NCBI GenBank assembly: GCA_965660875.1
Contig: CBFIBQ010000005.1
Location: 68,708 to 132,707, forward strand
Direction: 5' to 3'
From: UBA6770 sp965660875
GTDB lineage: Bacteria > Bacteroidota > Bacteroidia > Flavobacteriales_G > Salibacteraceae
Length of the DNA stretch: 64,000 nt
In this document: piece by piece, positions 8,661 through 15,790 of the stretch
Position numbering within the stretch: the first letter of the stretch is position 1
How the letters are laid out: the number at the start of each line of letters is the position of its first letter
Program-made: the position numbers and the translations under genes
Notes under the pieces: generated by a model
Told to the model about the DNA's origin: nothing
Seen by the model: the letters and a program-made list of their open reading frames with translations, nothing else
Databases searched by the model: none

Positions 8661-9470
8661 TTATTGAGTGTTATAGCGGCAAAGGTTGGGATGCTTACCG
8701 AGTCTAACAGTTATTGTGAAAGTGGTATTTGTGTAGAAGTCATTTTTGTTTGGGTTACCTCTTTGTGTGCCCCAAATAGATCTTCCGTTTGTTTCAATTG
8801 TTCGATTAGAAAGAGCTTGGCCAGTTGTTGTTATTTTCGAGGGGTCGTCTGGGTAAGTGTTGCTTACATCGTCTATATAGTCGGTAAATGTTCGGCGTAT
8901 TCCATATTCAAAAGCAAACATTACGCGGTGCGAAAATTTAAATTTGAATCCAACTCCAAAGGGTATCGAAAACTGTCCTCTGCTATAGGCGTCTGACTGT
9001 CCTTCTGTTTTTAGTTCGCGTAAATTATACTCATTACCGTTGAGCTCTGCTCGGGGATTAATGAAGCCTAAGGCAAAACCTCCGAACATATACGGAGATA
9101 TGTGATCTCGAATAATAAAGCTGTGGTACCTTAAAAAATTGAACTCGAATACGGCAGAAAATTCGTTAATCGGTGACTCAAAGGATAAGTTTCTATTCTG
9201 AATGGCAGGATTATTATTGTCTGCATCAGCGCCAGAAAGAGTACCGTTAAAATACCCTCCTTTAAATGCCCATCTAGGGTTTATTGGCTGTCGAACAATA
9301 ATGCCCCATGATAAATGAGTGTGACCAGATGGAAACTGCCCTGTTTGATTTAAATCGCCGATATAATAGGATTGACCTACAAGTGCACCGACTTCTGTAA
9401 GCATTTGCGCAGATATAGAAATCCACGAAGAAAACAGGAAAAGAGTTGCTATAAAAGCCTTGCAAAGCAT
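8661..9470 (-). CDS. DUF6089-family outer-membrane beta-barrel protein (copy B)
   Basis: The 269-residue protein has a signal peptide (MLCKAFIATLFLFSSWISISAQ) followed by beta-strand-rich sequence (EVGALVGQSYYIGDLNQ, VFEFNFLRYHSF, YMFGGFALGFINP) ending in a basic tail. The layout fits a small 8-stranded outer-membrane barrel of the DUF6089 type that sits next to uppS/bamA in many Flavobacteriia. It shares RRTFTDYIDDVS with the next gene upstream, so the two are tandem paralogues. Function is unknown. Confidence 0.75.
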   Translation of the reverse strand: MLCKAFIATLFLFSSWISISAQMLTEVGALVGQSYYIGDLNQTGQFPSGHTHLSWGIIVRQPINPRWAFKGGYFNGTLSGADADNNNPAIQNRNLSFESPINEFSAVFEFNFLRYHSFIIRDHISPYMFGGFALGFINPRAELNGNEYNLRELKTEGQSDAYSRGQFSIPFGVGFKFKFSHRVMFAFEYGIRRTFTDYIDDVSNTYPDDPSKITTTGQALSNRTIETNGRSIWGTQRGNPNKNDFYTNTTFTITVRLGKHPNLCRYNTQ

Positions 9471-9481
9471 TTCTCTAAAAT

Positions 9482-10375
9482 TTAGAAACGCGGCTTGAAT
9501 GATTTACCTTTAAGGAGTTTGTAATTAACTGAGATTACAAAAGTTGCATAGAAATCTTTCAGTTTTTCACCGCCTCTACGCTCTCCGGCACCAGTCCAAG
9601 TAGGGTTTTCTCCTGGGTTAGGGTCTGCTAGGAAAGCAGCCTTGTCTCCATAAGCGTTTTTAATTGCAGTATTATCGTAGTAAACCGTACTCACATCATC
9701 AATGTAATCCGTAAATGTTTTTCGCATGCCCAGTTCTGCACTGATACCCATTCTTTTTCCAAGAGAATATTTAGCTCCTAAGGTAAATGGAATTGCTAAA
9801 CCTATTCTACTGTATTTGTCTGGGTTACCGGGAAGCCCTTGACCTTCAGTTCCCAATGGCTGCAAAGCATAAAATTTCCCATCGGTATAGCGCCCTTTAG
9901 GGTTAAAGTAGATACCTGCAACTCCTATTCCAGCATAGGCTGAAATTTGAGAGAAAAACATAGAACTTGCACCTCTTAACTTAAAGACATGTCCAAACTT
10001 ATCTTTTATAAAATAGTAACGGTACTGAGCAGAAAACTCCATTAAGTGCGTTCTAACATCAAAATTTCTATTTCTTCTTGCCTCGTTTGCAGCAAATTCG
10101 TCTTTGGCGGATAACATGGCATAGGTAAATTGCCCTATTACCGACATATCTTGTCTCAAGTAATAATTGTATCCAGCAGACCCTGCAAAACGAGTGGCTT
10201 TAAAGTTAATATCTCTTACTGTGTTTGTTGGCTCATCTGTTGCACCCCCAATGTCACCTAATAAGAAACTTGTGCCTATACCCCCGCTTATTTCCTGACG
10301 GTACGATTTCCACCGCTGGCCAAAAAGACTGGTGCAAACAACTGAAAGAATGAATATGGTAATTAATCTTTTCAA
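9482..10375 (-). CDS. DUF6089-family outer-membrane beta-barrel protein (copy A)
   Basis: The 297-residue protein has a signal peptide (MKRLITIFILSVVCTSLFGQ) and a barrel-like body: EISGGIGTSFLLGDIGG, SAGYNYYLRQDMSV, EFSAQYRYYF, FFSQISAYAGIGVAGIYFNP. It carries RKTFTDYIDDVS, matching its downstream neighbour. It is separated from the neighbour by 11 bases and has its own TATATTTG box. The position between nadK and uppS/bamA suggests a role in envelope assembly, but this is inference. Confidence 0.75.
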   Translation of the reverse strand: MKRLITIFILSVVCTSLFGQRWKSYRQEISGGIGTSFLLGDIGGATDEPTNTVRDINFKATRFAGSAGYNYYLRQDMSVIGQFTYAMLSAKDEFAANEARRNRNFDVRTHLMEFSAQYRYYFIKDKFGHVFKLRGASSMFFSQISAYAGIGVAGIYFNPKGRYTDGKFYALQPLGTEGQGLPGNPDKYSRIGLAIPFTLGAKYSLGKRMGISAELGMRKTFTDYIDDVSTVYYDNTAIKNAYGDKAAFLADPNPGENPTWTGAGERRGGEKLKDFYATFVISVNYKLLKGKSFKPRF

Positions 10376-10401
10376 AAAAAGGGCATTTCCTAAGTATGGT
10401 G

Positions 10402-10409
10402 CAAATATA
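10402..10409 (-). promoter_or_regulatory. Candidate -7 box (TATATTTG) for the DUF6089 pair
   Basis: On the minus strand TATATTTG lies 26 bases before the ATG at 10375, in an 86-base gap after nadK. The same gap holds a small hairpin (AGAGC/GCTCT around 10449-10462) at the nadK stop. No good -33 element is visible. Confidence 0.4.
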
Positions 10410-10461
10410 AAAATCTGAATAGTTTTCTTACATTATTTTTATTAGACCAGAGCAGTGGCTC

Positions 10462-11343
10462 TTAATTTCGATGATCGAGACCCCAGTGCAGTTTTTGACG
10501 GATGGTTTGAATGAAAGTTTGTCCTTTTGTTTTTAGAAGTTGTATGTCAAATTGTCCTTTTTTTAATAAAAGGGTTGTGTTTGCATCCATTACTTCCATT
10601 CTAGAGTCTAATGAGACTAAAAAGTTTTTACTTCGGCCTTCTACTGTCAATTTAACCTCCCTGTCATTAGGTATTACAATAGGTCTTGAATTGAGATTAT
10701 GTGGTGATACAGGAGTTATTACAAAATTTTGTGCAGTAGGAAACAACATAGGGCCTCCGCAGCTTAATGAGTACGCAGTGGACCCTGTAGGTGTGCTTAC
10801 TATTAGCCCGTCTGCCCAATATGTGTTCAGTAATTCACCATCAATAAACACATGTATACCAATCATACTCGAGGTGTCTTTTTTATGCACTACCAGCTCG
10901 TTTAGAGCAAAGTTTGTTTTATCAAACAACCCTTCTTTGGTTGTTAGCTCGATGGTACTTCTTTTATTGATGGTATATTCCCCATTAAATAGTTGCTCCA
11001 TAACCTGGCTAAACTCAGAGATTACGACCGTTGACAAAAAACCCAACCTACCTGTATTTACTCCTAAAATAGGAATTGCTCTCGAGCCAATAAGTGTTGC
11101 CGACTCTAAAATAGTGCCATCGCCTCCTATACTAATCAATAAATTGGTGCCTTCCTGAATATCTTCTCCTGCTGAGAAGGTGACCAATTCTTTTGGAAGG
11201 TCAATTTTATTTTTTAAATAGCTATAGAAAGGCTGAAATAACTGTATTTCACAGTTCTTAGAAACCAGTTGGTTAAATAACTCTTGAATTTGTGGGATAT
11301 AGTCCTCTTTAAAAAAGCGTCCAAATATTGCAACATTCTTCAT
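10462..11343 (-). CDS. nadK: NAD kinase
   Basis: The 293-residue enzyme phosphorylates NAD to NADP. It has the GGDGT motif (LLISIGGDGTILESA, about residues 69-83), NTGRLGFLS, and the second domain with GSTAYSLSCGGPMLFP, all diagnostic of the NAD-kinase family. It is three bases downstream of the CBS-ACT gene and almost certainly cotranscribed with it. Confidence 0.97.
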   Translation of the reverse strand: MKNVAIFGRFFKEDYIPQIQELFNQLVSKNCEIQLFQPFYSYLKNKIDLPKELVTFSAGEDIQEGTNLLISIGGDGTILESATLIGSRAIPILGVNTGRLGFLSTVVISEFSQVMEQLFNGEYTINKRSTIELTTKEGLFDKTNFALNELVVHKKDTSSMIGIHVFIDGELLNTYWADGLIVSTPTGSTAYSLSCGGPMLFPTAQNFVITPVSPHNLNSRPIVIPNDREVKLTVEGRSKNFLVSLDSRMEVMDANTTLLLKKGQFDIQLLKTKGQTFIQTIRQKLHWGLDHRN

Positions 11344-11346
11344 AGG

Positions 11347-12009
11347 TTACATATTGAGGTAATTCATAAGGTTGTTGTAACGATCCTCCATGTCATCATT
11401 ACTTCCGCTTTGGTCATAACTTGCGGTTATTTCATAGCCAAATCGCTCAAAGGTTTGAATCACGTCTTGGACGTTTAATTTGTTGATTTTTATGGTTAGT
11501 TCGATCGAGTTGTTATCATACGCTCTTGAAATAAAGCAACCGAGAATTTTAGCATCATTGCTTTCTACTATTCTTGAAATTTCCGATAAGCTGTAGTCGA
11601 TAGAATTTATATCCATAACAATGATTCCTCCTGGGCTTTTTACTACTGGCATTTCGGCAATAACTTCCATAAGGTTGAATACCGTAATAGTACCTACAAA
11701 TAAGTCCTTTTCTGATAGAATTGGAATAAGGCTCAATTGGTGTTCTTCGACTTTTTTAACGATTTCAAAAACATGCTCATTTTCATAAGCATGCACATTT
11801 TGCAAAAAATTGATGTGTTCACTTATACGCTCAACAGGGTCGTCAATATTTAGCAAATAACTTTCATTAATGAGACCCAAAAATTTAAAGTCATCGGTAA
11901 CCGCCAACTGTGTGACTTTGAATTCATCCATCCATTCGATAGCTTGAGCTACACTGTCGGAAATCGAGAGGGACGGGATTTCTGTTATAACTATTTCACT
12001 TGCTAGCAT
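11347..12009 (-). CDS. CBS-pair protein with C-terminal ACT-like domain
   Basis: The 220-residue cytoplasmic protein has two CBS motifs (first around VAQAIEWMDEFKVTQLAVTDD, residues about 18-50; second around VEEHQLSLIPILSEKDLFVGTIT, about 85-115), then an ACT-like alpha/beta segment (IVMDINSIDYSLSEISRIVESN onward). The arrangement resembles AcuB-type proteins; CBS pairs bind adenosine nucleotides, so it may sense AMP/ATP or NAD(P). Its position immediately before nadK suggests coupling to NAD metabolism, which is inference. A TAGATTTG box lies at 12056-12063. Confidence 0.85.
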   Translation of the reverse strand: MLASEIVITEIPSLSISDSVAQAIEWMDEFKVTQLAVTDDFKFLGLINESYLLNIDDPVERISEHINFLQNVHAYENEHVFEIVKKVEEHQLSLIPILSEKDLFVGTITVFNLMEVIAEMPVVKSPGGIIVMDINSIDYSLSEISRIVESNDAKILGCFISRAYDNNSIELTIKINKLNVQDVIQTFERFGYEITASYDQSGSNDDMEDRYNNLMNYLNM

Positions 12010-12031
12010 CAGTATGCTTTCTTTCTTAAGC

Positions 12032-12039
12032 TAATTTTG
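12032..12039 (+). promoter_or_regulatory. Candidate -7 box (TAATTTTG) for pdxJ
   Basis: TAATTTTG fits TAnnTTTG and lies 31 bases before the pdxJ ATG. On the other strand the 61-base divergent gap also contains TAGATTTG (12056-12063) for the CBS gene, so back-to-back promoters are likely. Confidence 0.35.
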
Positions 12040-12055
12040 TTGTTCAATTACTTTT

Positions 12056-12063
12056 CAAATCTA
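12056..12063 (-). promoter_or_regulatory. Candidate -7 box (TAGATTTG) for the CBS-nadK operon
   Basis: On the minus strand TAGATTTG lies 46 bases before the CBS-protein ATG at 12009. No TTG is seen at the normal -33 distance. Confidence 0.3.
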
Positions 12064-12070
12064 GGTATAT

Positions 12071-12784
12071 ATGTGTAAACTAAGTGTGAATGTAAACAAA
12101 ATTGCTACTCTCAGAAATGCAAGGGGAGGGGATGTCCCTGATCTTGTGAAAGCTGTTTCAGCGATTGAGCAATTTGGTGCTGAAGGTATAACTGTACACC
12201 CAAGGCCAGACGAACGACATATACGCTATCAAGACGCGAAGGACATTAATGCAATCTACAAAACAGAATTTAATGTAGAGGGAAACCCAAATCAACGTTT
12301 TATGGACTTGGTTTTGAGCCTAAAACCAACTCAGGTTACCTTGGTGCCAGATGGCCCTGATGTATTGACCTCAAATGCAGGTTGGGATACCATAAATCAT
12401 AAACAGGAATTGACTGATATTGTGGGTGTCTTGCATGAGCGTGGGATTAGAACCTCAATTTTTATTGACCCAGAGGAGCGTTTTTTTGCACCCGCCAAAG
12501 AGATTGGAACAGATCGGGTTGAATTGTATACTGAGGCTTATGCTGCTGGATATGCCAAGAACAAGGAAGAGGCAATTCGGCCATATGTGGCATGCGCGAA
12601 AATCTGCAAGGAACTTGGGTTGGGATTGAATGCAGGACATGATTTGGATTTGAATAATCTGCGCTATTTTTTCAAAAATATACCCAATCTTTTGGAAGTT
12701 TCAATCGGTCATGCACTAATAAGTGATGCCTTGTATTATGGTTTAGAGAACGTAGTAAATATGTACAAAAACGAATTGTCGTAA
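12071..12784 (+). CDS. pdxJ: Pyridoxine 5'-phosphate synthase (PdxJ)
   Basis: The 237-residue TIM-barrel enzyme condenses 3-amino-1-hydroxyacetone phosphate with deoxyxylulose phosphate to make pyridoxine phosphate. It shows LSVNVNKIATLRNARGG at the N-terminus, GITVHPRPDERHIR, FNVEGNP, VTLVPD, GLGLNAGHDL and EVSIGHALISDAL near the end. All are family signatures. Five bases separate it from the downstream hydrolase. Confidence 0.97.
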   Translation: MCKLSVNVNKIATLRNARGGDVPDLVKAVSAIEQFGAEGITVHPRPDERHIRYQDAKDINAIYKTEFNVEGNPNQRFMDLVLSLKPTQVTLVPDGPDVLTSNAGWDTINHKQELTDIVGVLHERGIRTSIFIDPEERFFAPAKEIGTDRVELYTEAYAAGYAKNKEEAIRPYVACAKICKELGLGLNAGHDLDLNNLRYFFKNIPNLLEVSIGHALISDALYYGLENVVNMYKNELS

Positions 12785-12789
12785 CTGTT

Positions 12790-13551
12790 ATGAATTTGAA
12801 TTTTAAGCGCTTAGGGTCAGGAGAGCCTTTGATAATTTTGCACGGGCTAATGGGAATGCTTGATAATTGGCAGGGGCCTGCTAAAGTTTATTCAGAGTAT
12901 TTTGATACCATCATCGTTGATGCAAGAAACCATGGAAAATCATTTCATTCTTCTGAATTTAACTATGACGTTATGATGGAAGATGTTTTGGCGCTTTGTG
13001 AGGAGCTGAACCTGAATGAAGTTAATGTATTGGGGCACTCTATGGGTGGGAAAACAGCGATGAAAATTGCTCAGAATTACCCTGATGTAGTCCGAAAACT
13101 GATAGTAGCTGATATAGCTCCAAAAGAATATCCGGTGCATCATCAACAGATTATTGCAGGTTTAAAAGCTCTTGATTTCTCTCAACTTAAGAGTAGGGGA
13201 GCCGTGGATAAGGCACTGGAAGATTATATCCCTGAAATAGGTGTGAGACAGTTTCTACTAAAAAGTGTTTATTGGGAAGAGAAAGGAAAACTTGGTTTGC
13301 GCTTTAATATTGATGCTATAGAACATAATATTGAAAGGATAGGAGGGGCTATTTTAGACGCTAGATTTAATGGAGCTTCTTTCTTTATCAGGGGAGGCAA
13401 TTCTGATTACGTTACAGATGGAGATATTGAAGATATAAAATTAGCATTTCCAAATGCGCAAATTGGGACTATCGATGGGGCTGGACACTGGCTGCATGCA
13501 GAGAAACAGAAAGAATTTCTGGACAAAACGTTGACTTTTTTACTTGATTAG
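12790..13551 (+). CDS. Alpha/beta-fold hydrolase (YbfF-like esterase)
   Basis: The 253-residue cytoplasmic hydrolase has the oxyanion-hole segment LHGLMGMLDNW, VDARNHGKS, the nucleophile elbow GHSMGGK (Ser about residue 86), an acidic residue region (RGGNSDYV) and the catalytic His in GAGHWLHAEKQKEF. The pattern resembles the YbfF thioesterase/esterase family. The substrate is unknown. It follows pdxJ in the same operon and ends tail-to-tail, overlapping four bases, with the NHL lipoprotein gene. Confidence 0.88.
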   Translation: MNLNFKRLGSGEPLIILHGLMGMLDNWQGPAKVYSEYFDTIIVDARNHGKSFHSSEFNYDVMMEDVLALCEELNLNEVNVLGHSMGGKTAMKIAQNYPDVVRKLIVADIAPKEYPVHHQQIIAGLKALDFSQLKSRGAVDKALEDYIPEIGVRQFLLKSVYWEEKGKLGLRFNIDAIEHNIERIGGAILDARFNGASFFIRGGNSDYVTDGDIEDIKLAFPNAQIGTIDGAGHWLHAEKQKEFLDKTLTFLLD

Positions 13552-14774
13552 TCAAAGTCTGTGGTGAGCTTAAAGCGCAAAACCCTTCTATTACCTTGAT
13601 CAGCTACGTACACTATGTTATCGTAATATGCAACACTAGTGGGGTTGTTGAATTGGGTTAAACCTATTCCTGTACCACCAAAAGAGGCGTTAATTTGCTT
13701 CTTACTAGTTGAGAATGGAGGTGGGTTTGCACCTTCAAAACCCTCGCCATTAAATTGATATAAGGAATCACTTTCAGCGTCAACTACAAAAATGTAATTG
13801 GTCCTATCTCCCGCGATGGTAACGCCCATTGGTCTTTTAAATTTTCTTGCCTCATATAAAAAGCCGTCCGCTTTGGAAGTATCGTCAACGGGCAATTGCT
13901 TTTGAAGATACTGAACACCATCTTGGTCTTCTAAGTATTCTATATACTGAACTTTAATCGATAGATCTGGATCTATACTGGTGAACAGAAAGTCTCGGCT
14001 GCTGGTAATGTCTGGTGCCTGTGGTGGTTGTACCAATGAAGTAATGCTTTGTGGGTATGTCCAGTAACAATTATTTGTGCCCGACTGTGTAGTTACAGCA
14101 ATTGGGGATACAAATTTATCGGGCTCACCCGTTTCTAAATCAGGTCGCACCTGAAGCACTGCATCGTCATTGTCGCTGCCTGTGCAGTTGAAGGTATTCG
14201 TTGGTTTATTCGGCCCTTGTTTGGTTACATAGTAAGTATTGTCACCCAAGCAGGCAATATTCAAGAAACGCACTTCTTGATCACTAACTGTAGCCGATAA
14301 TCGTTTGTTGTACAATGGATAAATGATTGCAGGATTAATTTTAGCGTACTGCAAGCCATAAGCAATGCCGTTTTTTTGATTGATTCGATAAATGCAACTT
14401 AAGGTTAAAGGAACTTCATTGAAGGTAGTGTCAAAAGTGCCAATTGCCAGCAAGTCGAAAGAGCGATCCATAGCAATACTGTATAAACCGGGTACTGCGA
14501 TTCGTCCCAGTTCTTTTCCAGAAACATCGAAAGAAATGATTTCGCTAGTACCTTGATCCACCACGTAAATGAGCTCATCAAATCCCGCCAAAACTTGGCT
14601 CGGCTTTACAAACTCGTCCAAAACGGGTTGAATTGGAACGTAGGCCACTTCTCTGTCTTGATAAACGGGTTTGTCGATAAAGCTTAAATCAGACTTAGTA
14701 CCAAAAAAGCCATTACAAGCCGTTAACCATACGGTACAGAAATAAAGCAATATGTATACATAGAATCTACTCAT
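13548..14774 (-). CDS. NHL-repeat-like lipoprotein of the secretion/receptor cluster
   Basis: The ATG at 14774 gives 408 residues. The signal peptide ends in a lipobox (VWLTACNG), so the protein is likely outer-membrane anchored. The body contains beta-propeller-like NHL repeats: FDELIYVVDQGTSEIISFD near the start and NPTSVAYYDNIVYVADQGNRRVLRFKL at the end. The frame is open further upstream from a TTG, but that would overlap the previous gene and spoil the signal peptide. It is the last gene of the seven-gene cluster; the ligand is unknown. Confidence 0.75.
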   Translation of the reverse strand: MSRFYVYILLYFCTVWLTACNGFFGTKSDLSFIDKPVYQDREVAYVPIQPVLDEFVKPSQVLAGFDELIYVVDQGTSEIISFDVSGKELGRIAVPGLYSIAMDRSFDLLAIGTFDTTFNEVPLTLSCIYRINQKNGIAYGLQYAKINPAIIYPLYNKRLSATVSDQEVRFLNIACLGDNTYYVTKQGPNKPTNTFNCTGSDNDDAVLQVRPDLETGEPDKFVSPIAVTTQSGTNNCYWTYPQSITSLVQPPQAPDITSSRDFLFTSIDPDLSIKVQYIEYLEDQDGVQYLQKQLPVDDTSKADGFLYEARKFKRPMGVTIAGDRTNYIFVVDAESDSLYQFNGEGFEGANPPPFSTSKKQINASFGGTGIGLTQFNNPTSVAYYDNIVYVADQGNRRVLRFKLTTDFD

Positions 14775-14781
14775 AATCTGT

Positions 14782-15789
14782 TCACCTTTCCTCAACTTTG
14801 TATAACCGATAATTGATACCTATAGAATGTTGAATACCCATGAAGGAGGTTGGTAGAAAAGCATAATTAAAACGAACAGGTTGGTTTAAAACAACCATGC
14901 TTAAACCGGTTCCGAATGTTGGTATTCTTCTGCCTTTTTTACCCAAAATAATTCCTAAGCGAGCATAAATGAGATCTCGATAACTGTACTCTCCACCAAG
15001 CCTAATGTTTTCACTGTTGTCGTTGGGATGATTCAATTGAATGGCGGTCAAAATTTTGTGATGGTCCTTATCATAAGGCACTACACTAATGCCAATTTTA
15101 AATTCAGTAGGAATAGAATACTTTTCTGGATTTGGGGTTTCGTTGTTGTTAAATTTAATTTCTTGATGGTCTCCACTTAACTCTGAGTTTCCGCCAAAAT
15201 TTGTTACTCCTACTGCAAAGCTCAATTCTTTAACGTCTGTGTTATAAATAAATCCTAAATCGGCACCCACGGAGTGGTTTTGATATTGAGCTAGTCGTTC
15301 GTTGATGTATTTGAGTTTTACCCCAAAAGCGAACTGATCGGAGAGTTTTAAGGCATAGCCCAATCCCACTGCTGTATTTGCTGTATAGAAAAATTCACCG
15401 GTACCTTTTGGTTGAAATTCAGTGCGAACCTCTTGCCTGCCTGAGGATAGACTATTTACTGTGAATGCAAAGGTTGAATTCTTGTCTGTTAGCGGCAATA
15501 TCGCAGATAAAAATGCTTGGTTAATACCTGCACCAATAAAATAGTTTGAACTGCCGATGGAGAAAGATTCGATGCTAGAGATATTGGCTATGTTGGTAAA
15601 AGCCGCTGAGGCATCTTGTTTAAGGGTGAGGTTGGCGCTTCCCATGCCTAGGGATCTGGAACTCGCATCATTTTTGAGGAAGGTAAGTGCAGAACTACCA
15701 GTTCTTTGTCCACCTAAATTGGGCAGAAGCTGAGCATTTAGTCCGTGCACAACGCATATAGCCAAAACAATATGTACAGTTCTTAACAT
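14782..15789 (-). CDS. PorV/PorQ-family outer-membrane barrel protein
   Basis: The 335-residue protein has a signal peptide (to about LNAQ, residue 20), then LGGQRTGSSALTFLKNDASSRSLGMGSA, the characteristic opening of the PorV/PorQ (UPF0164-like) family, and about a dozen amphipathic strands. PorV shuttles T9SS cargo to the surface attachment complex. This copy is encoded with T9SS-type secreted proteins and a TonB receptor, so it may be a dedicated accessory; this is inference. The stop lies one base before the TonB-receptor pairing upstream on the transcript. Confidence 0.8.
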   Translation of the reverse strand: MLRTVHIVLAICVVHGLNAQLLPNLGGQRTGSSALTFLKNDASSRSLGMGSANLTLKQDASAAFTNIANISSIESFSIGSSNYFIGAGINQAFLSAILPLTDKNSTFAFTVNSLSSGRQEVRTEFQPKGTGEFFYTANTAVGLGYALKLSDQFAFGVKLKYINERLAQYQNHSVGADLGFIYNTDVKELSFAVGVTNFGGNSELSGDHQEIKFNNNETPNPEKYSIPTEFKIGISVVPYDKDHHKILTAIQLNHPNDNSENIRLGGEYSYRDLIYARLGIILGKKGRRIPTFGTGLSMVVLNQPVRFNYAFLPTSFMGIQHSIGINYRLYKVEER

Positions 15790-15790
15790 G

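Noticed and set aside
10511..11158. 215-codon plus-strand open frame antisense to nadK
   Set aside because: It is fully within nadK on the other strand and its composition mirrors nadK codon usage. It is a shadow.
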